A stretch of DNA of 64,000 bases, taken from assembly GCA_965247035.1 (NCBI GenBank), contig CBDFGJ010000003.1, forward strand, positions 1,240,001 to 1,304,000. Reading direction: 5' to 3'. This DNA comes from Azophilus sp965247035 (GTDB lineage Bacteria; Pseudomonadota; Gammaproteobacteria; Pseudomonadales; Azotimanducaceae). This document shows, one piece after another, positions 24,066 to 32,844 of the stretch. The first letter of the stretch is position 1. Each line of letters starts with the position of its first letter. The translations under genes and the position numbers were made by a program. The notes beneath the pieces were generated by a model. It was given only the letters and a program-made list of their open reading frames with translations. It made no database searches and was not told the origin of the DNA.

Positions 24066-24905
24066 ATGGCGGTGGTCAAGGCTAAGCCAACTTCCCCCGG
24101 GCGCCGCTTTGTCGTTCGCGTGGTCAATGCGGACCTGCACAAGGGCGCGTCCCACAAGGCCCTGCTAAAGGGGCTGAGCAAGAGCGGCGGGCGCAACAAC
24201 CACGGCCGCATCACCACCCGCCATCGAGGCGGGGGCCACAAGCGCCACTATCGGGTCATCGATTTCAAACGCACCAAGGACGGCGTGCCAGCCAAGGTGG
24301 AACGGCTGGAGTACGACCCCAACCGCACCGCCAACATCGCACTGCTCAAGTATGCGGATGGCGAACGGCGCTACATCATTGCGCCGACTGGCCTGCGCAC
24401 GGGCGATCCCGTGATGAGCGGGGCTAGCGCCCCGATCCGTTCCGGCAACGCCATGCTGTTGCGCAACATCCCGGTTGGTAGCGTCATCCATTGCGTTGAG
24501 CTGAAGCCGGGCAAGGGCGCTCAGATCGCGCGCAGCGCCGGCGCTGCGGTTCAACTAGTGGCGCGGGAAGGTGCCTACGCCACGTTGCGCCTGCAATCCG
24601 GTGAAATGCGCCGGGTGTTGGCGGAGTGCCGGGCGACCTTGGGTGAGGTTGGCAACAGCGAGCACAGCTTGCGCTCCCTCGGCAAAGCCGGTGCCAAGCG
24701 CTGGCGCGGGGTGCGTCCGACGGTGCGGGGCGTGGCCATGAATCCAGTGGACCATCCCCACGGCGGCGGCGAAGGCAAAACCTCCGGCGGCCGCCACCCG
24801 GTATCGCCTTGGGGCGTACCGACCAAAGGCCACAAGACGCGCAAGAACAGACGCACGGACAAGCTGATCGTGCGTCGGCGGGCCTCCCGTCAGACTAGGA
24901 GATAA
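24066..24905 (+). CDS. rplB: 50S ribosomal protein L2
   Basis: 279 aa. Starts AVVKAKPTSPGRRF. Conserved blocks: GRNNHGRITTRHRGGGHK, YRVIDFKR, GVRPTVRGVAMNPVDHPHGG with the histidine important for peptidyl transfer, and a basic C-terminus. Usual length is 270-276, so it is slightly long. Confidence 0.98.
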   Translation: MAVVKAKPTSPGRRFVVRVVNADLHKGASHKALLKGLSKSGGRNNHGRITTRHRGGGHKRHYRVIDFKRTKDGVPAKVERLEYDPNRTANIALLKYADGERRYIIAPTGLRTGDPVMSGASAPIRSGNAMLLRNIPVGSVIHCVELKPGKGAQIARSAGAAVQLVAREGAYATLRLQSGEMRRVLAECRATLGEVGNSEHSLRSLGKAGAKRWRGVRPTVRGVAMNPVDHPHGGGEGKTSGGRHPVSPWGVPTKGHKTRKNRRTDKLIVRRRASRQTRR

Positions 24906-24908
24906 GCC

Positions 24909-25184
24909 GTGCCGAGATCTTTGCGCAAGGGGCCGTTTGTCGATTTGCACCTGATGAAGAAGGTGGATGAGGCCGTGCGCAGCGGCAGCAAACGGCCAAT
25001 CAAGACCTGGTCGCGCCGTTCCATGGTCCTGCCGGACATGGTGGGGCTGACCATCGCCGTCCATAACGGTCGCCAGCATGTGCCGGTTTACATCAGTGAA
25101 GAGATGGTCGGCCATAAATTGGGTGAGTTTGCGCCAACGCGCACGTATCGCGGCCATGCGGCGGACCGCACAGCGCGGCGCTAG
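24909..25184 (+). CDS. rpsS: 30S ribosomal protein S19
   Basis: 91 aa with GTG start 3 bases after rplB. PRSLRKGPFVD at the N-terminus, IKTWSRRSMVLPDMVG in the middle and HKLGEFAPTRTYRGHAADR at the end are diagnostic. A head protein contacting S13. Confidence 0.98.
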   Translation: MPRSLRKGPFVDLHLMKKVDEAVRSGSKRPIKTWSRRSMVLPDMVGLTIAVHNGRQHVPVYISEEMVGHKLGEFAPTRTYRGHAADRTARR

Positions 25185-25255
25185 GGCAAGGAGCTGGATA
25201 TGGCAAGTCAACTGAACAAAGCCTTGGCCCAAGGCGGTTTCAAGGAGCAAGCGCC

Positions 25256-25588
25256 ATGCGGGTGAGCGCCACCGCCAAACGCCTTGCCATCTCGCCGCAA
25301 AAAGCGCGATTGGTGGCTGGCCAGGTGCGCGGCCAACGTTTGGGTGCGGCGATGGATGTGCTCAACTTCAGCACCGCCAAGGCTGCTTTCTTGGTGAGCA
25401 AGGTGTTGGATTCCGCCATCGCCAATGCGGAGAACAATGAAGGTGCGGATGTTGACGAACTCTGGGTGGCGGAAATTCAGGTGAACGAGGGCAGGACCTT
25501 GAAGCGAATCAAACCCCGCGCCAAGGGCCGGGCGAACCGCATCTTAAAGCGCACCAGCCATGTGACCGTGACGTTGTCGGACGAGTAG
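25256..25588 (+). CDS. rplV: 50S ribosomal protein L22
   Basis: 110 aa. Contains SPQKARLVAGQVRGQ and the tunnel beta-hairpin with RIKPRAKGRANRILKRTSH. A 71-base spacer separates it from rpsS; within it a 21-codon ORF (ATG 25200, ending just inside rplV in another frame) has no recognised identity and is probably fortuitous. Confidence 0.97.
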   Translation: MRVSATAKRLAISPQKARLVAGQVRGQRLGAAMDVLNFSTAKAAFLVSKVLDSAIANAENNEGADVDELWVAEIQVNEGRTLKRIKPRAKGRANRILKRTSHVTVTLSDE

Positions 25589-25592
25589 GGCA

Positions 25593-26243
25593 ATGGGACA
25601 GAAAGTACATCCAATCGGCATGCGTCTGGGCATTGTCAAGGAGCATACGTCCATCTGGTATGCCGAGAAGGCGCTCTATTCGGAGTACCTGTTGAAGGAT
25701 CTTGAGGTGCGCGAGTACCTGCGCAAACGGCTCGCCAACGCTTCGGTTAGCGGCATTGAAATCAAGCGCTCCGCGCAGACAGCCCGCATCACCATCCACA
25801 CCGCCCGCCCCGGCATCGTGATCGGTAAGAAGGGCGAGGATGTGGAGAAGCTGCGTCTGGAATTGACCCGCCTCATGGGCTTGCAGTTCGTGCAGGTCAT
25901 CATTGAGGAAATCCGCAAGCCGGAGCTCGACGCCCTGTTGGCGGCGCAGAACGTGGCGCAGCAGTTGGAGAAGCGGGTGCAGGTTCGCCGCGCCATGCGC
26001 CGCGTCATCCAAAACGCCATGCGTCTTGGCGCGGAAGGCATCAAAGTGCGGGTGGCAGGTCGCTTGGGCGGCGCGGAAATTGCCCGTTCGGAGGTTTATC
26101 ACGAAGGGCGGGTTCCCTTGCACACCCTGCGAGCGGACATCGACTATGCAAGCTGGAATGCGAAGACCACCTATGGCGTGCTGGGCATCAAGGTTTGGAT
26201 ATTCAAGGGCGAGATCATGGCTGCGTCGCCGGCTGAAGCTTAG
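25593..26243 (+). CDS. rpsC: 30S ribosomal protein S3
   Basis: 216 aa. GQKVHPIGMRLGI start, KH domain with RPGIVIGKKGEDVEKLR, and the C-terminal MRLGAEGIKVRVAGRLGGAE and DYASWNAKTTYGVLGIKVW blocks. A head protein at the mRNA entry channel with helicase activity in E. coli. Length slightly shorter than the 233 of E. coli. Confidence 0.98.
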   Translation: MGQKVHPIGMRLGIVKEHTSIWYAEKALYSEYLLKDLEVREYLRKRLANASVSGIEIKRSAQTARITIHTARPGIVIGKKGEDVEKLRLELTRLMGLQFVQVIIEEIRKPELDALLAAQNVAQQLEKRVQVRRAMRRVIQNAMRLGAEGIKVRVAGRLGGAEIARSEVYHEGRVPLHTLRADIDYASWNAKTTYGVLGIKVWIFKGEIMAASPAEA

Positions 26244-26297
26244 GCGTGCGGCTGGCATCCACCGGCGGGCGTTGGACGGCTTGAGGCGTTAAGGACA

Positions 26298-26714
26298 ATG
26301 CAACAACCAAAAAGAACGAAATACAGGAAACAGCACAAGGGCCGCAACCGGGGCCTTGCCAGTTGCGGCAATCTGGTCAGCTTTGGCGAGTTCGGCCTAA
26401 AGGCGGTTGGCCGTGGCAGGTTGACGGCGCGGCAAATCGAAGCCGGACGTCGAGCCATGACGCGCCACATCCGTCGCGGCGGCAAGATATGGATTCGGGT
26501 TTTCCCGGACAAGCCCGTTACCAAGAAGCCCTTGGAAGTGCGCCAAGGCAAGGGCAAGGGCAGTGTTGAGTATTGGGTTGCCTTGGTGCAACCCGGGCGC
26601 GTTCTCTATGAGATGGAGGGTGTCTCGGAGGAGGTGGCGCGGCGCGCCTTCGAGTTGGCGGGTGCCAAGTTGCCCTTCGCCACCAGTTTTGTGAAACGGA
26701 TGGTCGCCGCTTAG
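26298..26714 (+). CDS. rplP: 50S ribosomal protein L16
   Basis: 138 aa, near the usual 136. QPKRTKYRKQHKGRNRG start, RRGGKIWIRVFPDKPVTKKP, and the GKGKGSVEYWVA block. Contacts the A-site tRNA. A 54-base gap after rpsC. Confidence 0.98.
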   Translation: MQQPKRTKYRKQHKGRNRGLASCGNLVSFGEFGLKAVGRGRLTARQIEAGRRAMTRHIRRGGKIWIRVFPDKPVTKKPLEVRQGKGKGSVEYWVALVQPGRVLYEMEGVSEEVARRAFELAGAKLPFATSFVKRMVAA

Positions 26715-26735
26715 GGCGATCGGTTTGAAGGTGAT

Positions 26736-26948
26736 TTGAAGGTGAAAGCGTCGGAACTTAGAAACATGATGCCGGATGAACTGAGAAAGCATCTGATGCA
26801 GTTGCTTAAGGAGTGTTTCAACCTGCGCATGCAGTTTGCCAGCGGCCAACTTGGCCAATCGCATCTGCTGCGGGAAACCAGGCGCGAGATCGCTCGGGTG
26901 AAGACTTTGATGCGGGAGAAGGCAAATGGCGGCAGCAGCAACCCGTAA
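26736..26948 (+). CDS. rpmC: 50S ribosomal protein L29
   Basis: 70 aa using TTG 26736, supported by an AAGGTGA site just upstream; GTG 26742 is an alternative. KASELRNMMPDEL and LRETRREIARVKTLMREK match L29, a two-helix exit-tunnel protein. The 3' end overlaps rpsQ by 23 bases. Confidence 0.93.
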   Translation: MKVKASELRNMMPDELRKHLMQLLKECFNLRMQFASGQLGQSHLLRETRREIARVKTLMREKANGGSSNP

Positions 26949-27192
26949 GCGTCGGGTGTCCGGGGTGGTCACCAGCGACGGCATGGACAAGACCATCACC
27001 GTCTTAGTGGAGAGAAAGGTGCAGCACCCGGTGTACAAAAAGGTCATTCGCCGCTCCACCAAGCTGTACGCTCATGATGCAAGGAATCAGGGCCGGGTTG
27101 GTGATCTCGTCACTATTGAGGAGTGCCGGCCCATCTCGAAAACCAAGGCTTGGTTGCTCAAAAGCATCGATGAGGGAGCGGCGGCGGATTGA
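26926..27192 (+). CDS. rpsQ: 30S ribosomal protein S17
   Basis: 88 aa. RRVSGVVTSDGMDKTITVLV and the signature GDLVTIEECRPISKTKAW are present. OB-fold protein binding 16S rRNA early in assembly. The start lies inside rpmC. Confidence 0.97.
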   Translation: MAAAATRKRRVSGVVTSDGMDKTITVLVERKVQHPVYKKVIRRSTKLYAHDARNQGRVGDLVTIEECRPISKTKAWLLKSIDEGAAAD

Positions 27193-27205
27193 TGGTTGAG
27201 CGCAT

Positions 27206-27574
27206 ATGATTCAGACGGAAACCATGTTGGCCATTGCCGACAACAGCGGCGCACGGCGAGTGCAGTGCATCAAGGTGCTTGGCGGCTCCCATCGGCGCTA
27301 CGCCGGCATTGGCGATGTCATCAAAGTTGCGGTGAAGGAGGCCATTCCCCGCGGTCGTGTGCGTAAGGGCCAGGTGATGAACGCCGTGGTCGTGCGCACG
27401 AGAAAGGGCGTTCGGCGCCCCGATGGCTCGTTGATTCGGTTCGACGAAAACGCGGCTGTGTTGCTGAACCAACAAAACCAACCTCTGGGCACGAGGGTTT
27501 TCGGTCCGGTCACGCGGGAGCTTCGGCGCGAGCAGTTCATGCGTATCGTCTCCTTAGCGCCCGAGGTGCTCTAG
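27206..27574 (+). CDS. rplN: 50S ribosomal protein L14
   Basis: 122 aa. MIQTETMLAIADNSGARR start and the GRVRKGQVMNAVVVRTRKGV and FDENAAVLLN blocks identify L14, which forms an inter-subunit bridge. First gene of the spc-type section. Confidence 0.98.
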   Translation: MIQTETMLAIADNSGARRVQCIKVLGGSHRRYAGIGDVIKVAVKEAIPRGRVRKGQVMNAVVVRTRKGVRRPDGSLIRFDENAAVLLNQQNQPLGTRVFGPVTRELRREQFMRIVSLAPEVL

Positions 27575-27606
27575 GGGAATTGCGGCCTGTGCAGTGGGTT
27601 TTGAAG

Positions 27607-27924
27607 ATGTTGAAGATCAAGAAAAACGACGAGGTCATCGTCATCGCTGGCCGGGACAAGGGCAAGCGGGGCGAAGTGCTTAGCGTGCGCAGCGACGGGC
27701 GCCTGGTGGTGTCTGGCGCGCAGGTGCTGAAGAAGCATCAGCGGGCCAACCCTAGCCTTGGCCAGAAGGGGGGGATCGTGGAGCGGGAAGGGCCGATTCA
27801 AGCCTCCAACGTGGCCATCTGGAATGAGGAGGCGGAGTGCGCCGACCGGGTGGGCTTCCGCGTTGGCGAAAATGGCGAGAAGGTGCGCTACTTCAAGTCA
27901 ACCGGCAAGAGCATTGAGGATTAG
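27607..27924 (+). CDS. rplX: 50S ribosomal protein L24
   Basis: 105 aa from ATG 27607 (TTG 27601 also possible). KIKKNDEVIVIAGRDKGKRG is the KOW motif, then GGIVEREGPIQASNVAIWN. Initiates 50S assembly. Similarity starts at the second residue, which rules out the longer frame from 27580. Confidence 0.96.
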   Translation: MLKIKKNDEVIVIAGRDKGKRGEVLSVRSDGRLVVSGAQVLKKHQRANPSLGQKGGIVEREGPIQASNVAIWNEEAECADRVGFRVGENGEKVRYFKSTGKSIED

Positions 27925-27934
27925 AGAGCGCGCT

Positions 27935-28483
27935 ATGGCCAGTCTCCATCAACGCTACTTGACTGAAATCCGCCCGGCGCTGAAGGAGGCGCTCGGCTGC
28001 GGCAGCATCATGCAGGTGCCAAGGCTTGAGAAGATCACGCTGAATATGGGCGTGGGCGAGGCTGTCAACGACCGTAAGATCATGGGCAGCGCGGTTGCCG
28101 ACCTGACTGCGATCTCGGGCCAGAAGCCCATCGTCACCAAGGCAAGAAAGTCGGAGGCGGGCTTCAAGATTCGTGAGGGCTATCCAGTTGGCTGCAAGGT
28201 CACCCTACGGCGGCTGCGCATGTATGAATTCGTGGAGCGTTTGGTGGGCGTGGCCATACCGCGCATGCGGGATTTTCGGGGCCTGAACCCCAAGTCGTTC
28301 GATGGGCGCGGCAACTTCTCAATGGGCATTGCGGAGCAGATTGTGTTTGCGGAAATCGATTACGACAAGATCGACAAGCTTCGTGGCCTCGACATCACCA
28401 TTACCACAACGGCCAATACTGATGAGCAAGGCTTGGCCCTGCTGCGGGGGCTCAATTTCCCCTTCCGCGGCCAAGCAGCCTGA
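27935..28483 (+). CDS. rplE: 50S ribosomal protein L5
   Basis: 182 aa from ATG 27935. VPRLEKITLNMGVGEA, the AGFKIREGYPVGCKVTLR block and RDFRGLNPKSFDGRGNFSMG are diagnostic. Binds 5S rRNA. An alternative in-frame upstream extension overlaps rplX and is not used. Confidence 0.98.
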   Translation: MASLHQRYLTEIRPALKEALGCGSIMQVPRLEKITLNMGVGEAVNDRKIMGSAVADLTAISGQKPIVTKARKSEAGFKIREGYPVGCKVTLRRLRMYEFVERLVGVAIPRMRDFRGLNPKSFDGRGNFSMGIAEQIVFAEIDYDKIDKLRGLDITITTTANTDEQGLALLRGLNFPFRGQAA

Positions 28484-28524
28484 AGGTTTGGCGTTAGCAA
28501 AGGAATTATAGGCGGGAACGGAAT

Positions 28525-28830
28525 ATGGCCAAGACATCGATGATTGAGCGGGAAAAGAAGCGGGCCAGGATTGTCGCCAAATATCAGGCGCGACGGGCTG
28601 AACTCAAGGCTCTTGTCAACAACCGCCACCTGTCGGACGATGAACGCTGGCAGGCGCAGCTTAAGCTGCAGAAGCTGCCGCGCAACGCCTCGCCCGTGCG
28701 GCGCCGCAGCCGTTGCGCCGAGACCGGCCGGTCGCGGGCCGTTTACCGGAAGTTCGGCCTAGGCCGCAGCAAGCTGCGCGAGGCGGCGATGCGCGGCGAT
28801 GTGCCCGGCCTGGTCAAGGCCAGTTGGTAG
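28525..28830 (+). CDS. rpsN: 30S ribosomal protein S14 (zinc-independent form)
   Basis: 101 aa, the long form lacking the CxxC pair of zinc-binding S14; only one Cys is present (SRCAETGRSR). Ends GLGRSKLREAAMRGDVPG...SW as usual. The paired L36 in this cluster is the zinc-binding form. Confidence 0.97.
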   Translation: MAKTSMIEREKKRARIVAKYQARRAELKALVNNRHLSDDERWQAQLKLQKLPRNASPVRRRSRCAETGRSRAVYRKFGLGRSKLREAAMRGDVPGLVKASW

Positions 28831-28839
28831 GCCGCCGCG

Positions 28840-29235
28840 ATGACCATGCAGGACCCCATCGCCGACCTCCTCACCCGGGTGCGTAATGCCCAAACGGCCC
28901 GCCATGTGGATGTGAGCGCACCCCTCTCCAAAGTGAAGGTGGCCATTTGCAAGGTGCTTGAGCAGGAAGGCTACATCGACCGCTACGCCGTTGTTGGCGA
29001 GGGCGATAGGCGTTGCCTGCAAGTGCAGTTGAAATACCACGAAGGCGTTCCCGTCATTGAGGAGGTCGCCCGCGTCAGCCGACCGGGGCTGCGCATATAC
29101 AAAGGTGCCTCGGAGTTGCCTAAGGTGCGCGGTGGCCTCGGAGTAGCCATCGTCAGCACCAACAAGGGCGTGATGACCGACCGTCGGGCGCGGCAGTTGC
29201 GCATCGGCGGAGAAGTTCTTTGCACCGTTTTTTAG
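28840..29235 (+). CDS. rpsH: 30S ribosomal protein S8
   Basis: 131 aa. TMQDPIADLLTRVRNAQ start; SRPGLRIYKG and GLGVAIVSTNKGVMTDR match S8, which in E. coli autoregulates the spc operon. Ends in GGEVLCTVF, the usual C-terminus being GGEILCYVA/W. Confidence 0.98.
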   Translation: MTMQDPIADLLTRVRNAQTARHVDVSAPLSKVKVAICKVLEQEGYIDRYAVVGEGDRRCLQVQLKYHEGVPVIEEVARVSRPGLRIYKGASELPKVRGGLGVAIVSTNKGVMTDRRARQLRIGGEVLCTVF

Positions 29236-29255
29236 CAAGGTGGGCAGCGTAGGCT

Positions 29256-29789
29256 ATGTCTCGCATAGGGGATAGTCCGGTGGCGGTGCCGGATGGCGTT
29301 GAAGTCGCCGTCGATAGCCAGGATGTGCGCGTGTCCGGGCCCAAGGGTGCTCTGTCCATGCGCGTCCATCAAGACGTTGAAGTGATGCGGGAGGACGGGC
29401 TGGTGCGGTTTAAGGCCCGCTCCGGCGGGAAGAATGTGAAGGCCCTGGTGGGCACTGCCCGTTCCTTGGTGAGCAACATGGTGCGGGGCGTCAGCGTTGG
29501 CTTTGAAAAGAAGCTGGAACTGCAAGGCGTTGGTTATCGGGCCACCGCCAAGGGCTCGATGCTGCGGTTGCAGCTAGGCTTTTCCCACCCAATTGAATAC
29601 CAGCTTCCGGCCGGGGTGGCGGCGGCAACGCCCAGCCAGACCGAGATCGTTCTTTCCGGCGTTGACAAGCAACTTGTTGGTCAAGTGGGTGCGGAGATTC
29701 GCGGCTTCCGGCCACCGGAGCCCTATAAGGGCAAGGGCGTGCGCTACGCCGGTGAGCTTGTGCGGCGGAAGGATGCCAAGAAGAAGTAG
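29256..29789 (+). CDS. rplF: 50S ribosomal protein L6
   Basis: 177 aa. SRIGDSPVAVPDGVEV start, two tandem alpha/beta domains, and the second-domain signature PPEPYKGKGVRYAGE. Sits at the GTPase-associated region. Confidence 0.98.
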   Translation: MSRIGDSPVAVPDGVEVAVDSQDVRVSGPKGALSMRVHQDVEVMREDGLVRFKARSGGKNVKALVGTARSLVSNMVRGVSVGFEKKLELQGVGYRATAKGSMLRLQLGFSHPIEYQLPAGVAAATPSQTEIVLSGVDKQLVGQVGAEIRGFRPPEPYKGKGVRYAGELVRRKDAKKK

Positions 29790-29825
29790 GCCGTGGTGGC
29801 CGGCGCCAATTTGGATGACGAACGG

Positions 29826-30176
29826 ATGAGCAACAAAAAGCAAGCCAGATTGCGACGCGCCCGCCGAGGGCGCATGAAGATGCGCGAATTGGGGGTTTGC
29901 CGGCTAACCGTCAACCGGACACCTCGGCACATCTACGCCCAGGTGATCTCGGCCAATGGCGGCGGCGTTCTCGCTCAGGCATCCACCTTGGACAAGTCCT
30001 TGCGCACGGGCTCAACCGGCAACCTTGAGGCCGCCGCCAAGGTGGGTGCATTGATTGCCGAGCGTAGCAAGAGCGCCGGCGTGAAGAAGGTCGCTTTTGA
30101 TCGATCTGGGTACAAGTTTCATGGGCGGGTTCGGGCGCTGGCTGAAGCCGCCCGCAATGGCGGATTGGAGTTCTAG
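29826..30176 (+). CDS. rplR: 50S ribosomal protein L18
   Basis: 116 aa from ATG 29826, matching the usual 117; the in-frame GTG 29793 would add 11 untypical residues. Has RTPRHIYAQVIS and AFDRSGYKFHGRVRALAEAAR. Binds 5S rRNA with L5. Confidence 0.96.
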   Translation: MSNKKQARLRRARRGRMKMRELGVCRLTVNRTPRHIYAQVISANGGGVLAQASTLDKSLRTGSTGNLEAAAKVGALIAERSKSAGVKKVAFDRSGYKFHGRVRALAEAARNGGLEF

Positions 30177-30177
30177 G

Positions 30178-30681
30178 ATGGCCTACACCGAAAGGATACG
30201 TGAAGAAGGGCTGCTGGAGAAGACGGTCAGAATCAACCGCGTGGCCAAGGCGGTCAAGGGCGGGCGGCTGTTCGGCTTCACCGCCTTGACCGTGGTGGGC
30301 GATGGCAAGGGCAAGGTGGGATTCGGACGCGGCAAGGCGCGGGAGGTGCCGGTGGCGATTCAGAAGGCCATGGAGTCGGCCCGGCGCAACATGGTTGAGG
30401 TGGAACTGAACGGAACCACCCTTTGGTATGCGGTGACCGAGCGCCACGGCGCCTCCAAGATCTACATGCAGCCAGCCTCGGACGGCACCGGCATTATCGC
30501 CGGCGGCGCCATGCGCGCTGTTCTTGAGGCGGTCGGCGTGCAAAACGTGTTGACCAAGTGCTACGGCTCCACCAACCCAGACAACGTGGTGCGGGCAACC
30601 TTCAATGCGTTGCGGAACATACGCTCGCCAGCGGCGGTTGCGAAAAAGCGCGGCAAAACGGTTGAGGAGATCAGCGCCTAA
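30178..30681 (+). CDS. rpsE: 30S ribosomal protein S5
   Basis: 167 aa, the same as E. coli. ATG 30178 lies one base after the rplR stop. Motifs: VKGGRLFGFTALTVVGDGKG, then PASDGTGIIAGGAMRAVLE and the C-terminal PAAVAKKRGKTVEEI. Functions in translational fidelity. Confidence 0.98.
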   Translation: MAYTERIREEGLLEKTVRINRVAKAVKGGRLFGFTALTVVGDGKGKVGFGRGKAREVPVAIQKAMESARRNMVEVELNGTTLWYAVTERHGASKIYMQPASDGTGIIAGGAMRAVLEAVGVQNVLTKCYGSTNPDNVVRATFNALRNIRSPAAVAKKRGKTVEEISA

Positions 30682-30739
30682 CCACGATGGTGTTGGCGGC
30701 GCCGGCGGCGGTGAATGAGTGGTGAGTGGAACAACGGTG

Positions 30740-30967
30740 ATGGCTGAACAGAAAGCGGCAAGCAAGCAAGCAGCGGCGGCGCAGCCGAAGGCGATGTTGC
30801 GCGTGACCCTAGCCAAGAGCGTGGTCGGTCGGCTCAAGCGGCATCAGGCTTGCGTGGCTGGGCTGGGCCTGCGCCGCATCGGCCACACCGTGCAGGTGGA
30901 GGATACCCCGGCGGTGCGAGGCATGATCAATCGGGTCAGCTATCTAGTACGCATTGTTGAGGAGTGA
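30740..30967 (+). CDS. rpmD: 50S ribosomal protein L30 with N-terminal extension
   Basis: 75 aa from ATG 30740. The L30 fold begins at MLRVTLAKSVVGR; the first ~18 residues are an Ala/Gln/Lys-rich extension absent from the ~59-residue E. coli protein. KRHQACVAGLGLRRIGHTV is the core motif. GTG 30719 would lengthen it further. Its TGA overlaps the rplO ATG (TGATG). Confidence 0.93.
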   Translation: MAEQKAASKQAAAAQPKAMLRVTLAKSVVGRLKRHQACVAGLGLRRIGHTVQVEDTPAVRGMINRVSYLVRIVEE

Positions 30968-31428
30968 TGAGAGTGCGTTTGAACCAACTGCATCCGGCCA
31001 AGGGCAGCAAGCGGGCGAGACGGCGTGTGGGCCGCGGCGCCGGCTCGGGTTGGGGCAAGACTTCCGGACGCGGGCAGAAGGGGCAGAACTCGCGCTCCGG
31101 CGGCGGCGTACGGCCAGGCTTTGAAGGAGGGCAGTTGCCGTTGCAACTGCGGGTGCCCAAATTCGGCTTCCGTTCCCGCGTTGGCGCGACGACAGCTGAG
31201 GTTCGGCTAGGGGAATTGGCTAAGGTCGAGGGCGACCTCGTGGATTTGGACAGCCTGAAGGCAGCGAAGCTGGTTTCCCGCCGCATGAAGCGGGTGCGCA
31301 TCGTGCTTTCCGGTTCGATAGAGCGGGCGCTGACGGTGCGCCGGGCAACGGAGAGCGGGGTCAGCATTCATGTGACCAGAGGGGCCGCACTGGCCATAGA
31401 AGCAGCAGGAGGTCAGATCGAGAGTTGA
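30967..31428 (+). CDS. rplO: 50S ribosomal protein L15
   Basis: 153 aa from ATG 30967, coupled to rpmD by TGATG with GAGGAG upstream. Starts MRVRLNQLHPAKGS; glycine/arginine-rich RRVGRGAGSGWGKTSGRGQK and GGGVRPGFEGGQLPLQ are diagnostic. Late-assembly protein. Confidence 0.97.
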   Translation: MRVRLNQLHPAKGSKRARRRVGRGAGSGWGKTSGRGQKGQNSRSGGGVRPGFEGGQLPLQLRVPKFGFRSRVGATTAEVRLGELAKVEGDLVDLDSLKAAKLVSRRMKRVRIVLSGSIERALTVRRATESGVSIHVTRGAALAIEAAGGQIES

Positions 31429-31492
31429 GATGCGACGGGGTTGGTCGATCCAAGACCAGCTCAGTTGAAGGGCAACTGATCGGAATCGAAAC

Positions 31493-32815
31493 ATGGTGGC
31501 GAATCAAGGACAACTCGGCGGCGTTCAGGGGGGGCTTGCGGAATTACGCAACCGGCTGCTGTTCGTGCTCGTCGCCTTGTTGGTCTATCGCATCGGCACC
31601 CACATTCCCTTGCCCGGCATCAACCCGGAGCGGCTGCGCACGCTGTTCGAGCAAAACCAAGGCGGCATCCTGGAGTTGTTCAACATGTTCTCCGGCGGCG
31701 CCTTGGAGCGGATGAGCATTCTGGCCTTGAACGTGGTGCCCTACATCACTGCCAGCATCATTATGAACCTGATGAGCATGATGTATCCCTCCCTTCAGCA
31801 ACTGCGCAAGGAGGGCGAATCGGGGCGGCGCAAGATCACCCAATACACCCGCTACGGCACGCTGCTCATCGCGTTCGTGCAAGGGCTGTCACTGTCCGTC
31901 ACCCTGGCCAACCAAGGCTTGGCCTTCTACACCGGATTTTCGTTCTACTTCGTGGCCACCACCACGCTCGTGACTGGCGCCCTGTTCATGATGTGGTTGG
32001 GGGAGCAGATCACCGAACGGGGCGTCGGCAACGGCATCTCGCTGATCATCTTCTCCGGCATCGTTTCCGGCTTTCCGTCTGCTATTGGGCAGTCCTTCGA
32101 AGCCGCCCGTCAGGGCGACATCAACATCATCGCCCTGCTTGCCATTGGCATGCTCGCCGTCTTGGTGGTCGGCTTTGTTGTCTTCGTGGAGCGGGGGCAG
32201 CGACGCATCACCGTCAATTACGCCAAGCGGCAGCAGGGGCGGCGCATGTACCAAGGCCAAGCCAGCCACCTGCCGCTCAAAATCAACATGGCGGGAGTGA
32301 TTCCCGCCATTTTCGCTTCTAGCCTGTTGTTGGCGCCCGCGTCGGTGACGCAGTGGTTTGGCCAAAGCCCGGGCATGGGCTGGCTTCAGCAGGTGGCCTT
32401 GGTGCTTTCCCCTGGCCAGCCCCTTTACATTCTGATGTTTGCCGGCGGCATTATCTTCTTCAGCTTTTTCTACACCGCCATTCAGTTCGACCCCAAGGAC
32501 ATGGCGGACAATCTGAAGCGGCAGGGCGCTTATGTGCCGGGCATTCGCCCAGGCCAGCAGACGGCGCGCTACATAGACAATGTGGTCACTCGGCTGACCG
32601 TCTTTGGCTCGCTCTACGTCACCTTGGTGTGCCTGTTGCCGGAGTTCATGGTGTTGGCCTCCAACATCACCTTCCAGCTTGGCGGCACCGCCTTGCTGAT
32701 TGTGGTGGTGGTGGCCATGGACTTCATGTCCCAGGTGCAGGCGCATCTGATGTCAAGCCAGTACGCGAAACTCATGGAGAAATCGAACCTGAAGGGAATT
32801 GGCCGCCGGCGATAG
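31493..32815 (+). CDS. secY: Preprotein translocase subunit SecY
   Basis: 440 aa, ten predicted membrane helices; central channel of the Sec translocon that exports the signal-peptide proteins seen here. Starts near VANQGQLGG...ELRNRLLFVL, with GTHIPLPGINP after helix 1, plus NVVPYITASIIMNLM, GITERGVGNGISLIIF-like (QITERGVGNGISLIIF) and the cytoplasmic loop with RRITVNYAKRQQGRRMY. It is in the usual place between rplO and rpmJ. Confidence 0.98.
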   Translation: MVANQGQLGGVQGGLAELRNRLLFVLVALLVYRIGTHIPLPGINPERLRTLFEQNQGGILELFNMFSGGALERMSILALNVVPYITASIIMNLMSMMYPSLQQLRKEGESGRRKITQYTRYGTLLIAFVQGLSLSVTLANQGLAFYTGFSFYFVATTTLVTGALFMMWLGEQITERGVGNGISLIIFSGIVSGFPSAIGQSFEAARQGDINIIALLAIGMLAVLVVGFVVFVERGQRRITVNYAKRQQGRRMYQGQASHLPLKINMAGVIPAIFASSLLLAPASVTQWFGQSPGMGWLQQVALVLSPGQPLYILMFAGGIIFFSFFYTAIQFDPKDMADNLKRQGAYVPGIRPGQQTARYIDNVVTRLTVFGSLYVTLVCLLPEFMVLASNITFQLGGTALLIVVVVAMDFMSQVQAHLMSSQYAKLMEKSNLKGIGRRR

Positions 32816-32844
32816 GTGGCGCTCGAAGGATCAAGGAGACCGCA

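Noticed and set aside
25200..25265. 21-codon ORF between rpsS and rplV
   Set aside because: No similarity to a known leader, different frame from rplV, and easily expected by chance.
29911..30837. 308-codon minus-strand ORF opposite rplR-rpmD
   Set aside because: Overlaps three certain ribosomal protein genes and has no domain.
31889..32746. 285-codon minus-strand ORF opposite secY
   Set aside because: His/Gln/Gly-rich antisense shadow of a conserved membrane protein gene.
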